Position numbers and translations under genes: made by a program. From Bacteroidetes bacterium 43-93 (GTDB taxonomy: Bacteria > Bacteroidota > Bacteroidia > Chitinophagales > Chitinophagaceae): a stretch of 64,000 bases of DNA. How positions within the stretch are numbered: the first letter of the stretch is position 1; each line of letters opens with the position of its first letter. The notes beneath the pieces are model-generated. The model made no database searches. It was not told where the DNA came from and saw only the letters and a program-made list of their open reading frames with translations. Shown here in pieces: positions 32,517-42,200 of this stretch. The DNA is taken from assembly GCA_001897855.1 (NCBI GenBank), contig MKUO01000023.1, positions 248,001-312,000 on the forward strand, in the 5' to 3' direction.

Positions 32517-33587
32517 ATGTTGACCGGAAATGATATTTGGATTTTAGCAGAAGCTTATGTGGCAGGTACACTTGCGGCACCCAAGCTGAATGAGCTGAAA
32601 GACAGGCTTGCCATAGATCCGCAGTTTGCGGCAGAATTTAACGAGCATGTAAATATGCTGCGCTCGCTCGAAGGTGCCGGCAAGCAAATGAGATTCAAAT
32701 CTATGCTGGCCGATATTCAGAACAACCGTACCAAAGTACAGGTAAAGCCGAGCCGCACTATTTCATTAAAAACATATTACCTGCGCACTGCGGGGATAGC
32801 CGCAGCTATGGCATTGTTTACCTCTCTTACCACATACTGGGTAATACAGCATAACAACAAACGCATCGCATCGGAATACAGCCTGCTGCGCCGCGACCTC
32901 GAAAAATATAAACGCTCGCAGAATCAGCTGATCTATAATTTGAAAGAGCAGCAGAACAAACCTGCGGAAGAAGCCCGTTACACTGGTACAGGCTTTGCGT
33001 TGACAAATGACGGATACCTCGTAACCAACTACCATGTTATTGATGGTGCAGATTCAGTTTATATTCAAAATAAGGAAGGCCGCTATCTGAAAGCGATACC
33101 TGTGGGCTTTGACCAGTCTACAGACGTTGCTATATTAAAAGTTGAGGATAAGAATTTCCGATTCGGAAAAACAGAAGTGCCATATACATTATCCACCAAC
33201 AGGCGAAAACTGGGAACCAGGATCTATACACTTGGTTTTCCGCAGGATAATATAGTATATAACGAAGGTTATGTAAGCTCTAAGAACGGGTATAACGGAG
33301 ACTCATCGCAATATCAGCTGGAAGTGCCTGCTTACCCTGGCCAGAGTGGCGCACCGATTATGGATGCTAATGGTACGGTATTGGCGATGATTACCGGTAA
33401 AGAATCCGGTAGCGAGGGTACCACCTATGCTGTAAATGCAAAATCAGTACTCCAGGTGGTTCGAAACCTGCCGAAAGAAGAAGCAATCCGCTTGCCTAAA
33501 GCAAATAAGATGTCTCATCTTACTTTAGAGCAGCAGATCGAAAAAATGGAATCCTATACCTGTTCTATCAAGGTATATAAGAGATAA
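32517..33587 (+). CDS. Membrane-anchored trypsin/HtrA-like serine protease with anti-sigma-like N-terminus
   Basis: The 356-residue protein has three parts. Residues 1-75 (AEAYVAGTLAAPKLNELKDR, then LAIDPQFAAEFNEHV) resemble the cytoplasmic head of a Bacteroidota anti-sigma factor. One transmembrane helix lies at about 88-110. Residues 155-330 form a trypsin-like protease domain with the full triad: GTGFALTNDGYLVTNYHVID (His173), STDVAILKV (Asp203) and YPGQSGAPI (Ser277). No PDZ domain follows, unlike DegP. A Lys/Arg/Gln-rich segment (115-150) links membrane and protease, which should be periplasmic. Because it follows a sigma factor gene, I infer a one-protein sensor and anti-sigma factor. 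That role is not shown by sequence alone. Confidence 0.75.
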   Translation: MLTGNDIWILAEAYVAGTLAAPKLNELKDRLAIDPQFAAEFNEHVNMLRSLEGAGKQMRFKSMLADIQNNRTKVQVKPSRTISLKTYYLRTAGIAAAMALFTSLTTYWVIQHNNKRIASEYSLLRRDLEKYKRSQNQLIYNLKEQQNKPAEEARYTGTGFALTNDGYLVTNYHVIDGADSVYIQNKEGRYLKAIPVGFDQSTDVAILKVEDKNFRFGKTEVPYTLSTNRRKLGTRIYTLGFPQDNIVYNEGYVSSKNGYNGDSSQYQLEVPAYPGQSGAPIMDANGTVLAMITGKESGSEGTTYAVNAKSVLQVVRNLPKEEAIRLPKANKMSHLTLEQQIEKMESYTCSIKVYKR

Positions 33588-33614
33588 TTGTTATACTGTT
33601 ATAGTCAATGGTAC

Positions 33615-33645
33615 ATCCCGCATATCCTGCGGGATTTCTTTTTTA
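33615..33645 (+). terminator. Terminator of the protease gene
   Basis: ATCCCGCA (33615-33622) pairs with TGCGGGAT (33628-33635) around TATCC, followed by TTCTTTTTT. Confidence 0.85.
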
Positions 33646-33675
33646 TTCATATATAATATCTATCGGTAAAACTAT

Positions 33676-33706
33676 TTTGGCTGCTTACGCTATGTTAATA
33701 ACTTTG
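33676..33706 (+). promoter_or_regulatory. Promoter of tatC-rpiB
   Basis: TTTG (33676-33679), a 19-base spacer, then TAACTTTG (33699-33706): an exact match to both halves of the Bacteroidota housekeeping promoter. The GTG start of tatC follows 23 bases later. Confidence 0.65.
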
Positions 33707-33729
33707 CATCCTAATTTATACCCAGCTCA

Positions 33730-34587
33730 GTGAGCATCGTCGACAGATTTTTGAAGAACAGGCAAAAGGACTACAAAGCAGAAATGTCTTTTGTAGACCA
33801 TATAGAAGAGCTAAGATGGCATATCATACGTTCTATGATCGTGATCATCGTTTTATCTATTGCTGCTTTTTTTCGTATTGAGTGGATATTCGACCATATT
33901 GTAATGGGCCCGGCCCATCCTGATTTTATATCATACAGGCTACTATGTGAGGCCGCTACCAAATTTGGGCTTACCGGCCTTTGCCTGCAGGACATTAATA
34001 TACAGTTTCAGAATAATGAGCTGGCCGGGCAGTTTATGATGAGTTTCTCTACCTCCTTTATGGTTGGGTTCATCGTAGCATTTCCATATATATTCTGGGA
34101 ATTCTGGCGGTTCATTAAACCTGCCTTAAAAGAAAACGAAATAAAATATGCACGGGGTATCGTATTCTGGACTTCCCTGTTGTTTTTTGCCGGCGTGCTC
34201 TTTGCCTATTATCTCATAGCACCGTTTACTATCAACTTCTTTGCAAACTACCAGTTGAGCCCTTTGTTCAAAAATATCATCACCATGGAGAATTACTATG
34301 ATACCATGAGCGATCTGATACTGGGGCTGGGCGTTGTGTTCGAATTACCCGTATTAGTATATTTTCTTTCCAGGGTTGGCATACTTACCCCGGCATTTAT
34401 GCGCGATAAACGCCGCTATGCAATATTGATCATATTTGTTTTAGCGGCGGTGATCACCCCGCCCGACTGGTTCAGCATCTGGCTGGTTGCCATACCTTTG
34501 CTTATATTGTACGAGACAGGTATTGCCATTAGCGACCGTGTGATGAAGAAACGTGCCAAACTGGAGAAACTAAACAATAATTATTAG
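33730..34587 (+). CDS. tatC: Sec-independent protein translocase subunit TatC
   Basis: TatC is the receptor for twin-arginine signal peptides in the inner membrane. The 285-residue protein has the N-terminal MSFVDHIEELRWHIIRS, matching the conserved FxxHLxELR motif, and six hydrophobic helices. It also has the conserved FWEFWRFIKPALKENE and the late AVITPPDWFSIWLVAIPLL segment. A 25-residue insertion-like loop after helix 1 (FISYRLLCEAATKFGLTGLC) is common in Bacteroidota TatC. The start is GTG. No tatA gene is adjacent. The next gene, rpiB, starts four bases after the stop. Confidence 0.95.
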   Translation: MSIVDRFLKNRQKDYKAEMSFVDHIEELRWHIIRSMIVIIVLSIAAFFRIEWIFDHIVMGPAHPDFISYRLLCEAATKFGLTGLCLQDINIQFQNNELAGQFMMSFSTSFMVGFIVAFPYIFWEFWRFIKPALKENEIKYARGIVFWTSLLFFAGVLFAYYLIAPFTINFFANYQLSPLFKNIITMENYYDTMSDLILGLGVVFELPVLVYFLSRVGILTPAFMRDKRRYAILIIFVLAAVITPPDWFSIWLVAIPLLILYETGIAISDRVMKKRAKLEKLNNNY

Positions 34588-34591
34588 AGAT

Positions 34592-35050
34592 ATGAAACAA
34601 ACAGTTTTTGATAAGAAATTGCCGCTGGCTATAGGTTGCGACCATGCCGGCTACGAATATAAAGAAGCGATCAAGAGGATATTAAGCGAAGATGGCTGGG
34701 TAGTGGATGATAAAGGTACCTTTAGCACAGAAAGCACAGACTATCCCGATTATGCCCATGCTGCCGCAAGTATGGTGGCAGACGGCAAAGCCTCTGTTGG
34801 TGTGCTATTGTGTGGCAGCGCCAATGGTGTGTGTATGACGGCAAACAAGCATCAGAATGTACGCGCAGCGCTTTGCTGGAATGAGGAAGTAACCGAGCTG
34901 GCAAGGCTGCACAACAATGCTAATATGATATGCATACCCGCTCGTTTCGTGTCGTTGGAGTTGGCAGAAAAAATGGTTGACCTGTTTCTTTCTACCGCAT
35001 TCGAAGGCGGCAGGCATGAGCGGAGGGTAAATAAGATAGCTGTACAATAG
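34592..35050 (+). CDS. rpiB: Ribose-5-phosphate isomerase B
   Basis: It interconverts ribose 5-phosphate and ribulose 5-phosphate in the pentose phosphate pathway. The 152-residue protein shows the RpiB/LacAB pattern: AIGCDHAGYEYKEAIK, DYPDYAHAAA, and VLLCGSANGVCMTANKH, with the catalytic-region Cys and the anion-binding loop. It ends with the HERRVNKI motif. It lies in an operon with tatC. Confidence 0.94.
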   Translation: MKQTVFDKKLPLAIGCDHAGYEYKEAIKRILSEDGWVVDDKGTFSTESTDYPDYAHAAASMVADGKASVGVLLCGSANGVCMTANKHQNVRAALCWNEEVTELARLHNNANMICIPARFVSLELAEKMVDLFLSTAFEGGRHERRVNKIAVQ

Positions 35051-35071
35051 TATCCATAAAGTATTATATAT

Positions 35072-35105
35072 AACGAGGTACCACGGTTATCCATGGTACC
35101 TCGTT
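35072..35105 (+). terminator. Terminator of tatC-rpiB
   Basis: AACGAGGTACCA pairs with TGGTACCTCGTT, and an inner GG/CC pair follows one mismatch around TTAT. CTTTT follows. Confidence 0.8.
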
Positions 35106-35169
35106 CTTTTACCTGCCAAATCATGTTAATTATACTGAACGATATTCTTTTTTTGCGATTATTAAATGA

Positions 35170-35201
35170 TTGTGATTACTATATTTCTGGAAATATTTTT
35201 G
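35170..35201 (+). promoter_or_regulatory. Candidate promoter of the large OmpA-family gene
   Basis: TTG (35170-35172), a 21-base spacer, then TATTTTTG (35194-35201), an exact TAnnTTTG match. The leader would be about 115 bases, long for this window and A/T-rich. Confidence 0.4.
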
Positions 35202-35322
35202 TTTTTTTGCATTTAAATAAAGAACACTTTGTGCACCAGTGATTTTTAAGGTATTGTGCAGATGTTGGCACGAAATATGTTAAGGGATTCATAATAATTT
35301 CTGTGTAACCAAATACCACAAT

Positions 35323-37617
35323 ATGAGAAAATTTACTCTTACATTAGGGATGGCAGCCATGCTACCCGTTATGGCCAGCGCCCAAAGATACCTGGGTGTA
35401 GCCACCAGCAATTGGAGCGGAACGAACAGCCTTTATCTGAACCCTGCAAATATTGCTGACTCCCGCCACAAATTCACAATAGATCTGTTTTCTGTAAATG
35501 TTGGGGTAGATAATAACCTTGCTAAAATAGATCCGCTTAATGTATTCAGCAAAGCCCGCGATGGCAAAGACATTAAAGACATCACCAGCGGATTTCAATA
35601 CAATACTAAAGATAAATTCAGCATCATGATGCCGGCTGCAGAGGTTCGTGGCCCGGGCTTTATGGTCAGTATCGGTTCCAAACACTCTATAGCGCTCACT
35701 ACGCGCGTGCGCCTGATGAACCAGTTCGATAACCTGAACCAGCAACTCTTCCGTACAATAGTAGATTCTACATTCAATGTAAACGGACAATCACTTAAAG
35801 CTGCAAAGTTTAACTGGACGGCACAGCTATGGTCTGAAATAGGCTTGAGCTATGCCGCTGTGATCTGGGAAAACAAACAGCACCAGGTAAAAGGTGGCTT
35901 CACCGCGCGCTATATGATGGGCGCAGGGTACGTCAGCCTGGTAAGCAACAACCTGGATGCCACATATACCTATGATCAGCAAAACGGTGCTATCCTGAAC
36001 CTGCAAAAAACAGATGTGCATTACAGGTATGGAGGTGCTAATTTCTTCAATGGAGGTGGTAATAGCGTTATCACAGATAACCTGGTCAGCAATTCAGGCA
36101 AAGGTATCGGCGGCGACCTCGGTGTGGTATATGAATTCCGCCCGCACTATAAAAGCTATACCTATGATATGGATGGTAAAACAGGCATCGTAGACCGTAG
36201 CAAAAACCAATATCTGCTGCGTTTTTCTGCTGCAGTTACAGACATAGGCGCCATTAAATACACCAATGGCAACAAGCAGATAAACATAAATGGTACCGGT
36301 AAGATAGTAGGTAATGATGTGGCCGATAAGATCAATAACTACGACGATTTCAGAGGTTACCTGGCCCAGCAGGGTATTAAAGCTGACTCCAGCACCGGGC
36401 AGTCTACAAAAGTAGCATTACCAACTGCACTGATCTTAGGATTGGATTATCATGCGTGGAAGAATTTCTACGTGAATGCAACTTATATGGGTAATGTTGT
36501 TGACCGTACCAAAGTAGGCAACAGCATCTATAGCCAGGTAACGGTTACACCGCGTTTTGATATACGTACTGTAAGTGTAGGCCTGCCTATTACCTATAGT
36601 ATGCTTACCAGCAGCATCAAAGCAGGTATCGGTATACGTGTTGCAGGATTCTTCATTGGTAGCGATGATATCGCCGGTGTGCTCAGCAACAAGGCTAATG
36701 GTGTTAACTTCTACATGGGCGCTTATGTACCATTCAACAAGAAGAAGCCAAAAGACAGCGATGGCGACCTGGTATCGAACAGGAAAGATAAATGTAAAGG
36801 TGTAAAGGGTGTATGGGAACTGCGTGGCTGCCCTAACCCTGATAAAGATGGGGACGGTATATTGGATAAGGACGATAAATGCCCTGAAGTGGCAGGTTCT
36901 AAAACGGCAATGGGTTGCCCTGATGCCGACCTGGATAGTGTTGCTGATGCAGAAGACCGTTGTCCGCAGGAAGCAGGCCTTGTTTCACTACAAGGTTGTC
37001 CTGACCGTGATAATGATGGTGTTGCTGATATAGATGATGCTTGCCCTGATGTACCCGGCCAGGCTCAGTACAAAGGCTGTCCTGATACTGATGGTGATGG
37101 CTTAGCTGATAACGAAGACGCTTGTCCGAACGCAGCAGGCCCTATAGCTAACCACGGCTGCCCTGATACTGATAACGATGGCGTACCTGATAATACAGAT
37201 AAATGCCCTACCGTACCGGGTACAGTTGCTAATCAGGGATGCCCTGAAGTAAGTGTAGAGGTGAAAAAACGCCTGGCATTTGCAGCAACAGCTATTCAGT
37301 TCGAAACAGGTAAGGCAACCATCAAGAAAACATCTTACAAATTGCTGAACGAGATCGTGAAGATCCTGAACGACTATCCTGATTATATGATGACCATAGA
37401 CGGCCATACAGACAATGTAGGTAAACCTGAAAAGAACATGCAACTGTCTAAAGACCGTGCACAATCAGTGAAGAACTACTTTGTATCAAAAGGTATCAGC
37501 GAAGACAGGTTGGTAACCAATGGTTATGGAGATACTAAGCCGGTAGCCAGCAATAAAACTGCTAAAGGCCGTGCTCAAAACCGACGTGTAGCAATGGATC
37601 TGAAACTGAAAGATTAG
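35323..37617 (+). CDS. OmpA-family outer-membrane protein with DUF5723-like barrel and thrombospondin-3 repeats
   Basis: The 764-residue protein has a signal peptide (1-20, ending ASAQ). A large N-terminal membrane region follows (about 21-470, DUF5723-like: RYLGVATSNWSGTNSLYLNP at its start). Next come five to six calcium-binding thrombospondin type-3 repeats (about 475-645, units such as DKDGDGILDKDDKCP, DTDGDGLADNEDACP, DTDNDGVPDNTDKCP). The C-terminal OmpA domain (about 650-764) keeps the peptidoglycan-binding Asp and Arg (IDGHTDNVG, LSKDRAQSV) and ends NRRVAMDLKLKD. It likely ties the outer membrane to the cell wall and may be abundant. It stands alone between two terminators. Confidence 0.92.
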   Translation: MRKFTLTLGMAAMLPVMASAQRYLGVATSNWSGTNSLYLNPANIADSRHKFTIDLFSVNVGVDNNLAKIDPLNVFSKARDGKDIKDITSGFQYNTKDKFSIMMPAAEVRGPGFMVSIGSKHSIALTTRVRLMNQFDNLNQQLFRTIVDSTFNVNGQSLKAAKFNWTAQLWSEIGLSYAAVIWENKQHQVKGGFTARYMMGAGYVSLVSNNLDATYTYDQQNGAILNLQKTDVHYRYGGANFFNGGGNSVITDNLVSNSGKGIGGDLGVVYEFRPHYKSYTYDMDGKTGIVDRSKNQYLLRFSAAVTDIGAIKYTNGNKQININGTGKIVGNDVADKINNYDDFRGYLAQQGIKADSSTGQSTKVALPTALILGLDYHAWKNFYVNATYMGNVVDRTKVGNSIYSQVTVTPRFDIRTVSVGLPITYSMLTSSIKAGIGIRVAGFFIGSDDIAGVLSNKANGVNFYMGAYVPFNKKKPKDSDGDLVSNRKDKCKGVKGVWELRGCPNPDKDGDGILDKDDKCPEVAGSKTAMGCPDADLDSVADAEDRCPQEAGLVSLQGCPDRDNDGVADIDDACPDVPGQAQYKGCPDTDGDGLADNEDACPNAAGPIANHGCPDTDNDGVPDNTDKCPTVPGTVANQGCPEVSVEVKKRLAFAATAIQFETGKATIKKTSYKLLNEIVKILNDYPDYMMTIDGHTDNVGKPEKNMQLSKDRAQSVKNYFVSKGISEDRLVTNGYGDTKPVASNKTAKGRAQNRRVAMDLKLKD

Positions 37618-37640
37618 TATTACTCTTTCTAACGAATAAT

Positions 37641-37672
37641 CACAGAGGGCGCCCATTTGGGTGCCCTTTGTG
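37641..37672 (+). terminator. Hairpin after the OmpA-family gene
   Basis: CACAGAGGGCGCCC (37641-37654) pairs with GGGTGCCCTTTGTG (37659-37672) around ATTT, with two G-T wobbles. The following T-run is weak. Confidence 0.65.
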
Positions 37673-37708
37673 CGTTTGGTAAAATTTTGTTTGTAATTTA
37701 ATATCACC

Positions 37709-39271
37709 ATGAGTCGTATTTATCACTATTTACTAATCCTATATTTCCTTGTTTGGAATAGTAATGCTTATTCGCAAGGCTGGGATATGGTATATGATTT
37801 CTGTACAGATAGTATTATTAATAGTACCGTTTATAGTTGTTACGCAGATACTGATCGCTTTTTTGTTACAGGTGCTACTTCCACTAATAATGTATCCCCT
37901 TTGCACGGGACTTTAGCTGCATTTGACTATAACAAAAATTTGCTCTGGTATAAAAAAATGATACATCCCGGAGAATATAATGCTACAGTTTGGAACAAAA
38001 GCATAGTAAAATTGTCAGATAATAAATTTCTCTTATTAGGTGAAGTTTTTGACTATGACGTTAATCCAAACATATCGGTATGGTATCCTTACTTTTACGT
38101 ATTTAATAAAGATGGGGATAGCCTCAATTACAGAACATTTCCTGATTCGTTTAAAATGATTTACTACAATTCTGCAATTGCGGATAGTAGAGGATTTACA
38201 GCTGTCGGAAGGAGTACATCGAAGGAACTAGTTCAAGTCGGGCATGGGTTTAATTACAGCAAATATTATTTGCATATATGTAGATTTGATGCCGCGCTGA
38301 ACCTGATGTGGGAAAAACAATTCATGGAATGCCCGATAGTTTTGGCAGAACCGAATAAAATAATATTCTCGTCAGATAAAAAATACTACGTTATTTCCGG
38401 AGCTTTAGCAGATACTAACCAGTTTACAGAAGAGACTTATTTCGTAAAATTAGATACACTAGGGAATTTAATATGGGCAAAAAAATTGCCTAAAAAATAT
38501 CTGTCTGTTAACTATTGCGATATTGTAGCAAACCAAACAGGCGGTTACTATTTTATAACCAGCCATTCAATTGATCCAGGACTTGGACCCGGTACAACGT
38601 CTTCAATATATTATGGCAAACTAAACGAAGATGGAGACACTGTCTGGACCCATGTATTTGCTGATAGCCTGGGATATTGTGAAGGATCCGAAATTGCATG
38701 GTCAAATGATAGACAACATTTATTAATATCCGGTGTTGGTAATGCTGGTACTAGGCCGGCATTAATAAAAATAGATACTCTTGGAAATGTATTGTGGTAT
38801 CGCAGACCCTTGCACACTTACAATTTTGTTGACCCCTATTATATTCCTAAGCAGGGATTTAATAGTTTAAGTATTACACCAGATGAGAGATATTTGATGG
38901 GTGGTGGGATTGAAGGTCCATTGCCTGGCATATATGATACTTCCGGTACAATTAGCTGGATGATATTGACTGATAGCACTGGGTGTCGTTATCCGGGTGA
39001 TCCTGGCTGCTGGCCGGCATCTGTACCCTATGTAAATAGTGCGGGTATCAGCATTTACCCAAACCCTGTGTATGATGAGCTCTATATAGAAGGATTACAG
39101 GAGCATACCCGTATGCTGTTATATGATGTTTACGGCAGACAGGTGTATAATAGTGTGGTAATGCATACTAAAGAAACCATCCCTACAAATAATCTGTCGC
39201 CTGGCAATTATGTACTCCAATTAACAGATTCGGATGGTAAGCGAGGTAGTTATAAAGTATTGAAACAATAA
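37709..39271 (+). CDS. Secreted protein with type IX sorting domain
   Basis: The 520-residue protein has a signal peptide (1-22, ending AYSQ). A long beta-rich body follows with no catalytic motif, built of repeated phrases such as VKLDTLGNLIWAKK and IKIDTLGNVLWYRR, typical of blade-forming secreted proteins. The last ~75 residues are a type IX C-terminal sorting domain (ISIYPNPVYDELYIEG, then MLLYDVYGRQVY, then LSPGNYVLQLTDSDGKR). It is probably exported by the type IX system, to which porZ in this window also belongs. A terminator overlaps its stop codon. Confidence 0.85.
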   Translation: MSRIYHYLLILYFLVWNSNAYSQGWDMVYDFCTDSIINSTVYSCYADTDRFFVTGATSTNNVSPLHGTLAAFDYNKNLLWYKKMIHPGEYNATVWNKSIVKLSDNKFLLLGEVFDYDVNPNISVWYPYFYVFNKDGDSLNYRTFPDSFKMIYYNSAIADSRGFTAVGRSTSKELVQVGHGFNYSKYYLHICRFDAALNLMWEKQFMECPIVLAEPNKIIFSSDKKYYVISGALADTNQFTEETYFVKLDTLGNLIWAKKLPKKYLSVNYCDIVANQTGGYYFITSHSIDPGLGPGTTSSIYYGKLNEDGDTVWTHVFADSLGYCEGSEIAWSNDRQHLLISGVGNAGTRPALIKIDTLGNVLWYRRPLHTYNFVDPYYIPKQGFNSLSITPDERYLMGGGIEGPLPGIYDTSGTISWMILTDSTGCRYPGDPGCWPASVPYVNSAGISIYPNPVYDELYIEGLQEHTRMLLYDVYGRQVYNSVVMHTKETIPTNNLSPGNYVLQLTDSDGKRGSYKVLKQ

Positions 39272-39298
39272 AAGAGGGAAGCATTGCTTCCCTCTTTT
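39270..39298. terminator. Bidirectional terminator containing both stop codons
   Basis: AAAAGAGGGAAGC (39270-39282) pairs perfectly with GCTTCCCTCTTTT (39286-39298) around ATT. The stop codons of the two convergent genes lie at its two ends. Confidence 0.92.
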
Positions 39299-42200
39299 AA
39301 ATATCATCTATCTCCACTTCTTCAGTATTGCGTATCAATTCATAACGCTTAGCAAAATTACACCAGTTACAATCTTCCTTACCACACCCTTTATCAAACT
39401 CATGGTTCATAATACCTGCATAAGAGTCACGTAGTTGTTTACGAACTATCTGTTCATCCGTTTCAAAGAACGGTATTGTATATCTTTTGAACTGGTTGGT
39501 TTTTTTGCCACGCTCTATAAAATCAAACATGCCTTTTACCACGCGCCAATGTTTATCCTGGTAATTTTCTATCAATAGTTTGTAGAATACCATCTGCCGC
39601 CAGTAGTCACCACCGTTGGGGTCTGCTTCGCTGGGGCCAGCAGTATTCTTAGATCCCGATTTATCCGGGTCGCCACTTTTATAATCTATCACGGTACAAT
39701 TATCGCCATCCAGTTCTATCTTATCTATCTTACCCGTAACAGGTACACCATCCAAATGGTAACGCGGTATCTTCAATTCTATCTCTACATTCTTCTCAAA
39801 CTTATCTATATACTCGTTATAGTATTCAGTAAGTATTTGCCTGCCCTGCTCCATACGGCGATCGTACTGTATAGGTGTAAAACATTCCTGCTCGCGATAC
39901 ATAGATGCGCCGAAGATACTCAGCACTTCTTCCAATGGAGGGAATACACCATTGGCTTCCTTCATCATCAGGAACATACGCTCCAGTGTATTATGCACCG
40001 CACTACCAAAAGCAAGTGCATCGCTGCGTAAGAATGGAACTTTAAGTATATGCTCGTAATAAAATGCAAGATGGCAGCGCAGGTATTTCGATAATGCCGT
40101 ATAGCTCATGGTAAACGCTTGCAGTACCTGCTCTATCCATTGATGATTGGCTAATGCGATGCGTACTTCCGGTATGGGTTGTAATGCCCATTGCATATAC
40201 TGCAATACTTCTTCTGTTGTCACAGACTGGTCTATACGTTCTTCCGGTGTGCTGATCTCGTCTATGAATATAGAATGTTCTATAGGTTTGCCGTTGTTAT
40301 CATTCAGTGCATAAGATACCTGCAGATGTTTTTTTGCACGTGTAAGTGCTACATAGAATAATCTGCGCGCTACTTCTGTCCGATAGCTTTTCTCCGCATC
40401 GTCTTTGGTATTGGTAATGGTGTCAGGCAGTTTATAATCCATATTACCACCACGTTTATCTTCCCAGAAGTTCTTAGTGGCACCTATCAGGTAAACGTAT
40501 TCAAACTCATTGCCTTTCGCACCATGCGCGGTATAGAGATACACACCGTTTTCGTTATGCACTACTTTCTGCACCGGTATAGCAATGTTCTCGTCCTGCA
40601 TACGTTCTATCATCCGCAGTAGTTCTTCTATTTTAATACCAGGCTTTCGGCCATGTATTTCTTTTACAAAGTCGAAGAATGAATTGAGTACCTGCATCTG
40701 CCATACATGATCTTTCTTCTTCAATAAGTGCGCAACAATGCCACTTTCGTAAATGATCTTTTCCACCAGCAGCGGCAGTGGTAATGATAGTTGCTCCTGC
40801 AACCAATTATCAAGGTTGCGCCCCATGCGCGACATAGCTTTTGCTGAGCCCAGCTGCAGAGATTCCACCAGTAAAGCATTCGCCAATACCAAACGCCAAT
40901 ATCCGAGTGCCCTATCCTTGCTCCTGTTTTGCTGAATATATAAGGATAACATCGCAATATCCGTAGGAGCTATCTCGTAATAAGGAGCGTGCATGATCTC
41001 GAACAGCCTTGCTTCTGAAGAGAACGGCTGCTTTCTTTCTTCGTCCAGGTAATAAAGCACCTTCAGTATTTGCTCAATCAATGGCAGCTCCAATATGTTC
41101 ACCGGCTTCTTTACGTTGTACGGAATGCTTTTGCGTTCCATCAATGCAATAATGTTATCAGCCTGCTTGTGTTGTGCGTAGAGTATGGCAACATGATTCA
41201 ACGGCACACCGTTTTTCTGCAAGCTTTCGATCTCTGAAATAATATCTGCTTCTTCCTGTAAGATGTTGTTATACACTTTAATAACAGGTGGAACCGTTTC
41301 ATTACCTTCTGCAAACCTTGGATGCGATGCAACTATATTCTTATCCAGTTGCAGCTCATCTAACTGGCTGATAAGCCTTTGGGTGTTATTCTCGATAGCG
41401 GCGGTTGCTTTATCCAGTATTAGTTGCGATGATCGGTAATTTTGCGGCAACACTACCACATGGATGTTCTGTTTATAGCGATCGTAGAAATCAATAATAT
41501 TGCGTATGCGCGCGCCCTGGAATTCGTAGATAGATTGGTCATCGTCACCTACTACAAAAATGTTGGGATCATCCCAAAATTCCGTAAGCAGGTTTAGCAA
41601 TTCATTTTGCGAGCCGTTCGTATCCTGGAATTCATCTACCAATATAAACTGGTGACGCTCCTGGTAACTCAGTAATAATGCAGGGCGATTTTTAAAAGCC
41701 TCCAACACCCACATGATCATGTCATTAAAATCGTAGCGGCCACGTGCTTTCATCTTTTCGCGATATACCTCAAACAGTTGTGCTGCTGCCCGTGTGGTTT
41801 CCATCCGCTTTGTTTCTTCATCTATTTGCGATTGTTTCAGGTCGCCTTTAGCATATCCTTTGCCGCTTTTCTTATAGATATATTCTTCGCGTGCCGGCAG
41901 ATCATTGAGGTAGATATCGATGGCTTCTGAAATATTTTCTGCACTCAGGTTTTCACGTTTCATCATGTCGAACAATCGTGCCAGCCTGCCGGCGTCAAAA
42001 TAAATATTGCCGCTCAGCTTGCGCATAACATGGCCTTGCGGTAACTCATCGAGCATCTCATAGAGGAACTCTGTACGCTCAAGGTCTGTTATGGGTTGTA
42101 ATGCCCGCAGGCTAAAGTATTCGCTATTGTTTTGAATAACATTGTTGCAAAATGAGTGAAAGGTGCCGATGTTAACTTTATGAGCAGCAGCGCCTATTAT

